Assembly (NCBI GenBank): GCA_013285505.1
Contig: CP053450.1
Coordinates: forward strand, 3,890,796 to 3,954,795
Direction of reading: 5' to 3'
Length of the DNA stretch: 64,000 nt
Origin: Planctomycetota bacterium
GTDB lineage: Bacteria; Planctomycetota; Phycisphaerae; Phycisphaerales; UBA1924
The notes beneath the pieces were generated by a model. That model made no database searches. It was not told the origin of the DNA and saw only the letters and a list, made by a program, of their open reading frames with translations. The first letter of the stretch is position 1; the number at the start of each line of letters is the position of its first letter. The position numbers and the translations under genes were made by a program. Below are positions 45,038 through 53,704 of this stretch, piece by piece.

Positions 45038-45769
45038 CGCCGACCATTGCGTGCCCTGCGCCGTAACTGCCGGCGGGCCGGACGACTACCACGCGCCGCG
45101 CACCTGCACTACCGGGGCGGACCGCCCGCGACCATCGCCCGCGACGCGGAAGGGCGGCCGTCGATCCTCGCAGCCCGCGACGGCGAGGGCCGGCTCGCGG
45201 GCATGCTGGTGGTCAGCATGCCGACACTCAACGGCGCCTGGCGGTCGCTCGCGTGGCCCGGCCTGTTCGACACCGGCGACAAACACCGCGACGCGCTCGA
45301 GATCAACCGCACACTCCGCTGCATCTCACGGGTGATCGTCGAGCCGCGGTTCCGGGGGCAGGGCGTCGCCCGCTCGCTGGTCCGTGCCTATCTCGACCGT
45401 GCGCTCACGCCCTGCACCGAGGCCGTCGCCTCCATGGGCCATCTCTGCCCCTTCTTCGCGACGGCGGGCATGACGGCCTACCCGCTCCCGCCGAGTGCAC
45501 GCGACGCCCGGTTCGTCGATGCGCTCGCCAGTGTCGGCGTCGAGGCGTGGGAGCTTCTCGAACCCGAGGCCGCGGCACGCGTGCTCACGCGGCACTCGTG
45601 GCTCGGGCGCGAGGCCCGCACGTGGGCGAACAACTCCCAGAGCACCCGGCGGCACCGGGACGCCGACCCGCTGGCGGTCTTCCTGCTCGCAGCCACGCAC
45701 GCGGCCCAGCCGCCGATCGCGTACGCCCACACCACCCACACGACACACACCACGAGGAGCACACCATGA
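45015..45769 (+). CDS. GNAT acetyltransferase, COG2401 partner half, one frame break
   Basis: About 251 residues. It starts at ATG 45015, overlapping the ATPase end by 23 bases. A break near 45100 (one base lost) joins DDYHA to AHLHYRGGPPATIARD, the expected N-terminal His-Tyr-Arg motif of this family. The GNAT core is CISRVIVEPRFRGQGVARSL (acetyl-CoA loop RGQGVA), then EAVASMGHLCPFFATAGMTA. The C-terminal tail is variable with a His/Thr repeat. The substrate is unknown. Adjacency to a solitary ABC ATPase and a terminase gene is the informative context. Confidence 0.75.
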
Positions 45770-45987
45770 CCACCGCGCGACCCGACGCACCCGTATCTCC
45801 CGCCCCTTCGCCGCCGACCCCGGCCACGCCGCCGGACGTGCGGGACCTGCCCCACCCGATCACGTTCTTCGTCACAGGTCGGGATCGGCGCCAGATCCTC
45901 CGAGCGCTGCGCCGGATCGACGGCAACCGCGTGTTCGCGCTCCGCCGCGCACTCGGGCTGGACGATCCCGGCCTCGCGCCCGATTGA
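45766..45987 (+). CDS. Small protein coupled to the GNAT gene
   Basis: 73 residues; the ATG overlaps the GNAT stop (ATGA). A Pro-rich, disordered first half is followed by a compact basic helix region, FFVTGRDRRQILRALRRIDG then NRVFALRRALGLDDPG. It may bind DNA or the terminase. Not recognised as a known family. A 131-base gap separates it from the terminase gene. Confidence 0.6.
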   Translation: MTTARPDAPVSPAPSPPTPATPPDVRDLPHPITFFVTGRDRRQILRALRRIDGNRVFALRRALGLDDPGLAPD

Positions 45988-46118
45988 CGTACCGGCCTCA
46001 GACCAACCAACTAGACCGACCGACCAGACCGACCATCCCGTACCGGCCGCCGCACCCGCGGCGATCACCACACCACACACCGGCGTCCCCCCGCCACCGC
46101 ACACACCAAGGGGGGACG

Positions 46119-47732
46119 ATGGCGATTCACCGCAACGACCAGAACCACACGCACGACGCACCCGAGCACGAAGACTCGCGGCACCACGGCTGGCGGTTCC
46201 CGACCTCGCACGACCAGTTGCACGCGTGGCTCAGCGACACGCTCGGGCTGACGATCGCCCGGCGGCCGCTGATCAGGGGCCACCAGGCGCCGTTCGCCTA
46301 CCTCGCGCACGTCTTCTTCGAGGGCGGGAGGCTGCTCCCCGCCCGACACGACGACGGGGAGGAGACCGGCGAGCCGCCGCTCGACTGCGTCGTCTGGGCC
46401 AACCGCGGCGGGGGCAAGACGTTTCTCGGCGCGGTGGCCACGCTGCTCGACCTGGTCTTCAAGCCGGGGATCGAGGTCCGCATTCTCGGCGGCTCGCTCG
46501 AGCAGTCCAAACGCATGCACGCGCACCTCCGCGCGTTCTTCTCCCAGCCGCCGCTGGACACGATGGTCGAGGGGCGCATCACCGAACGCCGCCTGCGCCT
46601 GACCAACGGCAGCTCGGTCGAGATCCTCGCCCAGAGCGAGACCAGCGTCCGCGGCACGCGCGTGCAGAAGCTGCGGTGCGACGAGGTCGAGATGTTCGAC
46701 CGCGACGTGTGGGAGGCGGCCCAGCTGGTGACCCACTCGACCGACATCACACTCGACGACGGACGCACCATCGAGGTCCGCGGCTCGATCGAGTGCCTGA
46801 GCACCATGCACCGCCCCTACGGCCTCATGCACGCGGTGGTGCAGGAGGCCCGCGAGGGAGGGCGCTCGCTCTTCCGCTGGGGCGTGGTGGACGCACTCGA
46901 GGTGTGCGCCGACGACCGACCGTGCGAGACCTGTCTGCTGCGCCCGGAGTGCAAGGGCCGGGCCAAGAACCGCGATGGCTCGCGCCGGGCCGGCGGGCAC
47001 ATCCGCGTGGAGGACGCGGTGCGGATGAAGGGGCGCGTCGGGCTGGCGACGTGGGAGTCGGAGATGCTCTGCCGCAGACCGAGACGCAGCGACGCGGTCT
47101 TCCCGGAGTTCGACAAGGCGGTGCACGTGGTCGGCGACGGCGGCGCGTGGCGGCCTCCCCGCGGCAGGCTGATCGCGGGGATGGACTTCGGATTCCGCGC
47201 CCCGACCGTCGTGCTCTGGGCGGTCCACGACGAGCACGACGCGCTGTGGGTGCTGGCCGAGCGGGTGCAGGCCGAGACCGTGCTCGACGAGCACGCCCGC
47301 GCGATCCTCGAGGGCCCCGGCGTGGACGGGCTCGACTCGGCGCCGGCGTGGATCGGCGTGGACCCCGCCGGGCGGCAGCGCAACGACCAGACCGGCATCA
47401 GCCCGAGCACGCTGCTCCGCAAGGCCGGGCTCACCGTCCGCGACACGCGGGCAGGGACGCAGGAGGGGTTGATGATGGTGCGGGCCAGGCTGCGTCCCGC
47501 GGCCGGCGGCGGGGCCGCGGACGAGGGCGGGGGTGACCCGTCACCCAAGCTCTTCGTGCACGCCCGGTGCACGCACCTGATCGAGTGCCTCGAGCGGTAC
47601 CACTACCCGGCCGACCGGCCCGAGAGCACCTCGCCCGAGAAAGACGGGTTCGACCACGCGGCCGATGCGTTGCGGTACATGGTCCAGTCGCTGGACCGCC
47701 GGTTCGAGACCAGGCGGGGGGCGTACCTGTGA
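46119..47732 (+). CDS. Phage-type terminase large subunit (ATPase and RNase H-like nuclease)
   Basis: 537 residues, frame intact. The translocation ATPase has an N-terminal adenine region (RPLIRGHQAPFAYLAHVFFE), Walker A VWANRGGGKTF at ~94-101, a coupling segment VRGTRVQKLRCDEVEMFD with Walker B-like LRCDEVE, and a Cys cluster CETCLLRPECKG, an unusual zinc-like insertion. The nuclease domain has GMDFGF (first Asp ~355), WIGVDPAGRQRND and the final GFDHAADALRYMV. This enzyme normally packages DNA into capsids, yet no portal, protease or capsid gene follows. GC content matches the host, so it is probably a long resident. Confidence 0.88.
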   Translation: MAIHRNDQNHTHDAPEHEDSRHHGWRFPTSHDQLHAWLSDTLGLTIARRPLIRGHQAPFAYLAHVFFEGGRLLPARHDDGEETGEPPLDCVVWANRGGGKTFLGAVATLLDLVFKPGIEVRILGGSLEQSKRMHAHLRAFFSQPPLDTMVEGRITERRLRLTNGSSVEILAQSETSVRGTRVQKLRCDEVEMFDRDVWEAAQLVTHSTDITLDDGRTIEVRGSIECLSTMHRPYGLMHAVVQEAREGGRSLFRWGVVDALEVCADDRPCETCLLRPECKGRAKNRDGSRRAGGHIRVEDAVRMKGRVGLATWESEMLCRRPRRSDAVFPEFDKAVHVVGDGGAWRPPRGRLIAGMDFGFRAPTVVLWAVHDEHDALWVLAERVQAETVLDEHARAILEGPGVDGLDSAPAWIGVDPAGRQRNDQTGISPSTLLRKAGLTVRDTRAGTQEGLMMVRARLRPAAGGGAADEGGGDPSPKLFVHARCTHLIECLERYHYPADRPESTSPEKDGFDHAADALRYMVQSLDRRFETRRGAYL

Positions 47733-47749
47733 GCGGCCGGACGGCGGAA

Positions 47750-48052
47750 TCAGTCGGGCATCGGCAGCAGATAGGGGACCGCGAACTGGATGAACAGGTA
47801 CGACGCCGCCCCGAGCAGGATCATGGCCAGGACGATCTGCACGGTGAGGATGAGCGTCTTGATCCAGTACTTCTCGAAGGTGTTCACCCGCACGCCGCGG
47901 TAGGTCACGGCGATCCCCAGCGCCAGGGGCACCAGCAGGAAGAACCATTGCCTGTGGAGGTCGAGCGGGTCCAGGAAGGGTCGCCAGGCGAGGGTGGTGG
48001 CCAGACCGGGCCAGGCGTTGGCCGCGACGAGGGTGTGCAGGGAGGCGAGCAT
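47750..48052 (-). CDS. Small two- or three-helix membrane protein
   Basis: 100 residues. Membrane helices include WFFLLVPLALGIAVTYRGV and LTVQIVLAMILLGAASYLFI with a short terminal FAVPYLLPMPD. Its ATG follows the TAG of the upstream DUF6677-like gene without a gap, so the two are cotranscribed and coupled. Not recognised otherwise; probably the partner of that membrane protein. Confidence 0.7.
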   Translation of the reverse strand: MLASLHTLVAANAWPGLATTLAWRPFLDPLDLHRQWFFLLVPLALGIAVTYRGVRVNTFEKYWIKTLILTVQIVLAMILLGAASYLFIQFAVPYLLPMPD

Positions 48053-48564
48053 CTAGGCGGCCCTCCTTCGCACGCGTCCGGCGGAGGGGAAGGCCGCGTC
48101 GATGATGACGATGAGGTTGAGCATCCCGGCGATGGTGCAGTAGAGGGTGCCGATCTCGTTCATCTTGCCGAGGCTCTTGGAGAAGGGCGGCGAGGAGCCG
48201 GCGGGGCCGGGGACCCAGTGGCCCTCGGCGTCCTTGACCTCGCCGGGCAGGGGGCTTCGACGCTGCATGGTGGCCGGGTCGATGCCCCTGAGCACGTTCT
48301 GGTGGACATAGTCGGTGCCGAAGGCGACGGGTCCGACGAGGGCCTGACCGAGGAACCACAGCCGGTCCTGACGGGAATCCACCACATCGACGCCGCCGAT
48401 GAGGAGCCCACCGAGGAAAAGCCCGAGCACGCCCCCCCGACCAGCAGCGCCCGGCGGACCTGCCCCTGATACCAGTGCCCGGCCCCCGGGAGGAGCACCG
48501 CGAGAATCCCGGCGAGGGGGTCCATCGGCGGCGTGTCGGAAGCGTCGAAACTGGTTGGGGTCAT
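48053..48564 (-). CDS. DUF6677-like membrane protein, one frame break
   Basis: About 170 residues after repair. The start MDPLAGILAVLLPGAGHWYQ and GQVRRALLVGG matches the planctomycete family I know as DUF6677, with a first helix resembling TM2-type proteins. After a break near 48437 (one base lost in a G run) LGLFLGGLLIGGVDVVDSRQ, WFLGQALVGPVAFGTDYVHQ and a last helix (IGTLYCTIAGMLNLIVIID) follow. Role unknown. It heads a two-gene operon with the next small membrane gene. Confidence 0.7.
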
Positions 48565-48871
48565 GGGCGCGTGACTTTCCGCAAAGAAGACGAGGGAACA
48601 GGGGCGGGATCGACCGACGAATGGGCAGCAGCGGGGGTCGGCCGGGGGGCGTCGCGTCCCCCCCGAGAACGGCTCGACTTCCGCGTGGAGGGGCCTATCC
48701 TCCGCGCCCCATTTGACAGGGGCAGAAGCGGTAGTAGTGTACCGCCGATCGGTGGTCGGGCGTTCGGGACGGACGCGGGCCCCGTACACAGAGGAGCGGG
48801 CCGCCCGGACGGAGTGAGATCAGGCGGTTCGATGGGCAAGAGTCGGCCGATAGCGCATGAGGAAGACAGCG
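48565..48871. other. Intergenic divergent region, 307 bases
   Basis: No gene supported. It separates the DUF6677-like gene (-) from the acidic protein gene (+). The only recognisable element is the TTGACA-containing promoter candidate at 48713-48740. The stretch from 48600 to 48700 is G+C-rich without clear repeats. Confidence 0.45.
48713..48740 (+). promoter_or_regulatory. Candidate promoter for the acidic protein gene
   Basis: A perfect -35 TTGACA (48713-48718), 16-base spacer and a weak -10 TAGTGT (48735-48740), 132 bases upstream of the ATG. Confidence 0.45.
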
Positions 48872-49111
48872 ATGGCTACTGAGCAACTGACGGACGTTCT
48901 GGGAATGACGGCGACTCCCGAGCAGGAGTGGGACGAGAACCCGTTCGCGGGCGGGACGGCCACCCTTGTGCTCGACCAGGACGAGGACGACGACGGCTTT
49001 GACGACTTTGACGATGATGACGATGATGCCGACGACGAGTTCGACGAATTCGGCGACGACGACGACGACGATGACGACGACCTCGACGATGACATGGACG
49101 ACGATCTGTAA
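48872..49111 (+). CDS. Small poly-aspartate acidic protein
   Basis: 79 residues from ATG 48872, after GAGGAAG. The first 30 residues look ordinary (MATEQLTDVLGMTATPEQEW, DENPFAGGTATLVLDQ). The last ~45 are almost only Asp and Glu with regularly spaced Phe/Leu/Met (DDFDDDDDDADDEFDEFGD and on). GAC and GAT alternate, so it is coding rather than a simple microsatellite artefact. Extreme acidity suggests a histone-mimic, cation-binding or DNA-mimic role, none of which is shown. The gene at 49147 follows in the same direction after 35 bases. Confidence 0.75.
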   Translation: MATEQLTDVLGMTATPEQEWDENPFAGGTATLVLDQDEDDDGFDDFDDDDDDADDEFDEFGDDDDDDDDDLDDDMDDDL

Positions 49112-49146
49112 CGCCGGCCTGACCACGGGCCGGCCGGGAGAGAGCC

Positions 49147-49601
49147 ATGCCAGCCCGAGACGACGCCGACGACCGGACCGACGCCAAACCCCATGACCCG
49201 CTGCCGCCCGGCGTGCGCTGACCGACGCTCCGGCGCCCGACAGGCGCGACGAACAGGACGCGCCGGAGGGTGCCAACAGCTTCGCACGCAGACGCGGCCC
49301 CGGCCGCCGGCTGAGCGACTTCGTCAAGGCCGCCGAAGAGGGCGAGATGACCAAGGAGCAGTTCCTGTTCCTGGTCGCGATCGATTCGTTCAAGAAGGCC
49401 AACAACGTCGCCTACCCCAGCTGGTCGGACGTGCTGGAAGTCGTGCGTCTGCTCGGCTACCGCAAGGCCATGCCCTCCGAGATCGAGTTCCGCAACGCCG
49501 AGGACTGGCGCGAGCAGCCGAACACGCCGTCGGGCGTGCGCCCGCAGCGGTGGCAGGAACGGTTCCTCAAGGACGAGCCGGGCGACAGCCTCGCGGCGTA
49601 G
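49147..49601 (+). CDS. Hypothetical protein cotranscribed with the acidic protein, one frame break
   Basis: About 152 residues after repair of a break near 49217. The N-terminal third is charged and disordered (MPARDDADDRTDAKPHDPLP), followed by SFARRRGPGRRLSDFVKAAE. The folded part is EGEMTKEQFLFLVAIDSFKK, ANNVAYPSWSDVLEVVRLLG and YRKAMPSEIEFRNAEDW. No membrane helix. The look is of a small helical nucleic-acid or protein-binding module; no family recognised. The basic RRRGPGRR patch might pair with the acidic neighbour (speculative). Confidence 0.65.
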
Positions 49602-49680
49602 TTCCGGCTCTCGGTCCGTCACCACACGCCCGGTATGATCCGGCCGCGGCCCCGCCTCCTGCGGGCCCGGGGAGCCGATC

Positions 49681-51754
49681 ATGCTGAACCGATTCGTGGC
49701 GTGGTGCCTGACAGCCCTTTCGATACTCACCCTTCCGGCCGGGGCGCAGCAGGATGCCGAGATCTTCGCGCTGGTCGATGTCGCGGTCGTGGACGTCGAG
49801 CGGGGCGTGGTCGTGCCGGGGCGGACGATCGTCGTCTCCGGCGACACGATCGTCGCGGTGCAGGGGACCGATGCGGCGGTCCCGGAGGGGGCCCGCCGGC
49901 TCGACGCGGCCGGGCTCTACGCCATTCCTGGGCTGATCGACAGCCACGTGCACTACATGATGCCGGAGGTGACGCACCCGATGATGGTCGCGCACGGCGT
50001 GGCGCTGGTGCGCGACATGGGGGGCTATGCCGCACAGACTCTGACGCTGCGCGACGAGATGAACGCCGGGAGCGCGCGCTCGCCGCGGATGCTGGCGGTC
50101 GGGCCGATCATCGACGGCAACCCGCCGATCTGGCCGTTCTCGGAGGTCTGCGAGACGCCGGAGGAGGGCCGGGCGGCGGTGCGGAAGCTGGCGGCGACGG
50201 GTGTGGACCAGATCAAGGTCTACAGCCGGCTCGAGCCGGAGGTGTATCTGGCGATCGCGGACGAGGCGCGCGCAGGGGCTGGCGATGGTCGGGCACGTGC
50301 CGCTGGCGGTCGGCGTCGGCGACGCCATCGGCGCGGGGCACCGCACGATCGAGCACCTCACGGGGTTTGACGGCCTGCTCGCGGCGCGGCTCGATCCGAC
50401 GATGCGCGGGTCTCGGAACTTCGTCGCAAGGTCGCAGGCGTGGGCGATGCTCGAGACGCTGAGCGACGACGATCTCGCCGAGATCGCGGCACCGTTTGCT
50501 GCGGGCGGTGTGGTGCAGTGCCCGACGCTGGCGGTGATGCAGGGCATTGTCGAGTACGCGGCCGAGACGGACGGCCCGATGCTCAGGTACGTCCCGGCGA
50601 ACATGCGGGAGTTCTGGGCCAGCGGGAACTACGCGGAGTACGGCCGCGCGATGAAGGCCCAGGTGCCGGGGATGCGGCGGTTCGTCGGCGTGCTGCACCG
50701 GGCGGGGGTGCCGATCATCGCCGGCACGGACCTCGGCAACCCCAACGTGATCGCGGGATACTCGCTGCACCGGGAGCTGGAGCTGCTGGTCGAGAGCGGG
50801 CTGGAGCCGATCGACGCGTTGCGCTCCGCCACGATCACGCCGGCGCGCCTGTTCGGTCTCCACGGGCCGGGCGGTCTGGGCACGATCGAGGACGGCGTTG
50901 AGGCGACCCTACTGCTGGTCACCGCAAACCCGCTTGAGGACATCGCGGCGACGCGGGCGATCAGCGCCGTGGTGCACCGGGGTGAGTATCTCGACCGGGC
51001 GGCGCTCGACGGGTTGCTGGAGGACGCCGCGCGCGCGGCTGCGGGCGAGCAGGGGTTGGTCGATGGCGGGTTCGATCTGCTCGCGCAGGAGATGCCGGGA
51101 GAGCCGGTTGCCAGCGGCGTCTACGCGATGACCTTCGGCGGGTTTGCTGCGGGAACCGAGTCGTTCCGCATCACCCGCGCCGACGGCGTGTATCACCTGT
51201 CGGTGCACAACCAGCCGAAGGGCGGCGGGCAGATGCCCTACGCGCTGACGATCACGACCGACGACGCGGGGCGCTTCGCGGAGGCGACGTACACCACGCT
51301 GGGTGACTCGCCGACGACGAGCCGCTATTGGCGGGAGGGGGACACGCTGATCGCCGAGTCTGCGGGCGAGCGGCAGGAACTCGCGCTGTCGGAGGACGCG
51401 TTGATCGCGGGCCCGGCCATGGTCAGCGACTTCTGCGTGCTGCCGCACCTGGAGATGCAAGTCGGCGAATCGCGGGTGTTCCAGGGCTACTCGTTCGGCT
51501 TCCCGAACTGGAAGTGGTCCACGGTCGCCAACACGGTCACGCGGCTGCCGGACGAGACGTCCGGGACCGGAGCCGACGCGGAGACCCGCCGCGTGTTCCG
51601 GCAGTCGATGGACATCCCGGGCTTCGGGCGGTTCGAGGTCACGAGTGTGATTGACGATCTCGGCGTGCCGGTGCGGACGAGCACGAAGATGCCGTTCGGC
51701 ACGATGGAGACGACCCGCGGCCCGCTCGTGAGCCCGACGCCCGAAGACGATTGA
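49681..51754 (+). CDS. Secreted amidohydrolase (imidazolonepropionase-like), one frame break
   Basis: About 691 residues. Signal peptide MLNRFVAWCLTALSILTLPAGA. The metal-dependent hydrolase domain has AIPGLIDSHVHY (His-x-His near residue 90), GVDQIKVYSR, and after a break near 50272 (GCGCGCGCAGG, one CG short) AMVGHVPLAVGVGDAI, GHRTIEHLTGF, VPIIAGTDLGNPNVIAGYSL (metal Asp) and ATITPARLFGL, as in the family. The last ~200 residues form a separate beta domain (MTFGGFAAGTESFRITRADG) of unknown role. The substrate is probably a peptide or cyclic amide; not determinable here. Confidence 0.82.
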
Positions 51755-51820
51755 CGGGGCCGCTGCGAAGGGGGCGCGGGGGCGGCGGGCGACCGGGCGC
51801 GAGCGTGGCCGGCGGGCCTG

Positions 51821-51844
51821 CTGTTCCGGAATATTCCGGGACAG
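51821..51844. promoter_or_regulatory. 24-base inverted repeat upstream of the GH16 gene
   Basis: CTGTTCCGGAA-TA-TTCCGGGACAG: 11-base arms with one mismatch, centred 120 bases before the GH16 ATG and 67 bases after the amidohydrolase stop. It is too A+T-poor after the arm for a terminator. It looks like a dimeric-repressor operator, perhaps for the glucanase. Confidence 0.5.
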
Positions 51845-51951
51845 GCTTGCCTCGAACCTTCGTTGCTTTCGGGCTCGACGCGGGGGTGTTTCTTTGGTTG
51901 AACGCGTGCTCTCGCGTATGCTCGGGGCGGCCTTTACCCCGAGGAGTTCGC

Positions 51952-53281
51952 ATGCATCCCACGCTCCGCTATGTCGTTGTCGCCGCGCTGTCGGTGGCGT
52001 GTTGCCCGCTGGCGTTTGCCCAATCGGGCTGGACGGTCGTCTGGCAGGACGAGTTCGACGGGTCGGCGCTCGACCCCGAGCATTGGGAGTTCATGATCGG
52101 CGATGGCACGGCGTACGGGTTGCCGTCGGGGTGGGGCAACAACGAGCTGCAGTACTACACCGATCGCCCCGAGAACGCGAGGGTGCAGAACGGCAAGCTG
52201 ACGATCACCGCGCGGGAGGAGAACTACGCGGGCAAGCGGTACACGTCTGCGCGGCTGCGCTCCCGCGGACTGGCCGATTTCAGGTACGGGCGGTTCGAGG
52301 CGAGGATCCGTGTCCCGCGCGGGCAGGGTCTTTGGCCCGCGTTCTGGATGCTGCCGACGGACTCGCCCTACGGCGGCTGGGCCGCGGGCGGTGAGATCGA
52401 CATCATGGAGACGGTCAATGTGCCGCTGGAGTCGCACGGCACGATCCACCACGGCGGGCAGTGGCCCAACAACCGCAGCAACGGCAACAGCTTCTCCAAC
52501 GGTCTCGACCTGTCGTTGCAGTATCACACCTACGCCATGGAGTGGGAGCCGGATCAGCTCCGCTGGTACGTTGACGGCGAGCTGTTCCACTCGTTGAGCT
52601 CGGGCGCGTGGTTCAGCGAGAACGCCCCGGACAACGACCGCGCCCCGTTCGACGTGTACTTCCACATGCTGCTGAACGTCGCGGTCGGGGGCAACTGGCC
52701 CGGGCCGCCGGACGACACGACGCAGTTCCCGCAGACGATGGAGATCGACTGGGTGCGGGTGAGCGCGCGCGAGCAGTCGCCCTTCGGCGGCGAACCGCAC
52801 CCGGTGCCCGGGCTCATCCAGGCCGAGGACTTCGACGAGGGCGGCGCCCGGGCAGGCCTGGGCCGACTCCGACGCCGGCAACAACGGCGGGGCCTACCGC
52901 AACGACACCGACGTGGACCTCGAGGCCTGCAGCGAGGGCGGGTTCAACATCGGGTGGATCCGCGAGGGTGAGTGGACCGAGTACACCGTCACGGCGGCGC
53001 AGAGCACCTCGGTCCGGCTGCTCGCGCGGGTGTCGTCCCCTACCGGCGGCCGGTTCCGCATCGAGATCGACGGTGTCGATCGCACGGGCGAGCTGACGGT
53101 GCCGGACACCAACGGCTGGCAGGCCTGGCGGACGATCCAGTCCGATCCGTTCCCGGTCTTCAAGGGCGAGCACGTGGTGCGGTTTGTGAACACGGGGACC
53201 GCCAACGAGCAGTTCAATCTGAACTGGCTGGATTTCGTGCCGGCCAAACCGGCGATCCGGCGGGGTCCGGTGCGTCCGTGA
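51952..53281 (+). CDS. Secreted GH16 beta-glucanase (laminarinase type) with CBM6, one frame break
   Basis: About 444 residues. Signal peptide MHPTLRYVVVAALSVACCPLAFA, with GAGGAG before the ATG. The GH16 domain runs WTVVWQDEFDGSALDPEHWE, NNELQYYTDRPENARV, FEARIRVPRGQGLWPAFWML, with the catalytic signature GGEIDIMET (Glu ~148, Asp ~150, Glu ~153) and FHMLLNVAVGGNWPGPPDD. After a break near 52850 (GCGCCCGGGCAGG, one CG short) a CBM6-type domain follows: AWADSDAGNNGGAYRNDTDV, WIREGEWTEYTV and FVNTGTANEQFNLNWLDF. Expected to cut 1,3-beta-glucans such as laminarin outside the cell. Confidence 0.9.
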
Positions 53282-53443
53282 GCGGCTGAAGGGTGTCGGG
53301 AGAAGTGCCGGCGGGGCACGCAGCGGCGGCCTGATGTGGCTGGCTGATCCGGATTGGGGGGCTTGTGGGAGAGCCGGGGTGGGCCGCGGACGGGCCCGGT
53401 GAGGCTCGCGGCACCCGCAGAGGGGCCTCACGGCACGGGGAAG

Positions 53444-53518
53444 GGCGGCTGGCGGGATTCGAACCCGTGACCCCCAGGATCACAACCTGGTGCTCTAACC
53501 AACTGAGCTACAGCCGCC
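53444..53518 (-). tRNA. trnH: tRNA-His (anticodon GUG)
   Basis: On the minus strand, acceptor GCGGCTG pairs with CAGCCGC and there is an encoded extra G at -1 opposite C73, the tRNA-His identity pair. D-arm is GCTCAGTTGGTTAGAGC. Anticodon stem CCAGG/CCTGG holds loop TTGTGAT (anticodon GTG). T-arm is CGGGTTCGAATCCCG. CCA is not encoded. It stands alone. Confidence 0.97.
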
Positions 53519-53704
53519 GTCTGGCGGGAACGTGCCCGCCGAGCCGAGAAGACTATGAGCCTCCCCGCCGTGCGGTCAATCGCGCCGGGTCTGGTGATTC
53601 TGTGGTCGGACCGCCCGAAGGGCTGGAGGATTGCAGGGGGCCCTCCTACCGTTGAGGTCCCATTTTTGCCTGTTTGATCGGGCCCTGACGCAGGGAGAGA
53701 CGCT

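Noticed and set aside
48966..49111. GAC/GAT run as a non-coding microsatellite
   Set aside because: Codon third positions vary while the amino acid is kept, and the gene has a start, ribosome site and stop.
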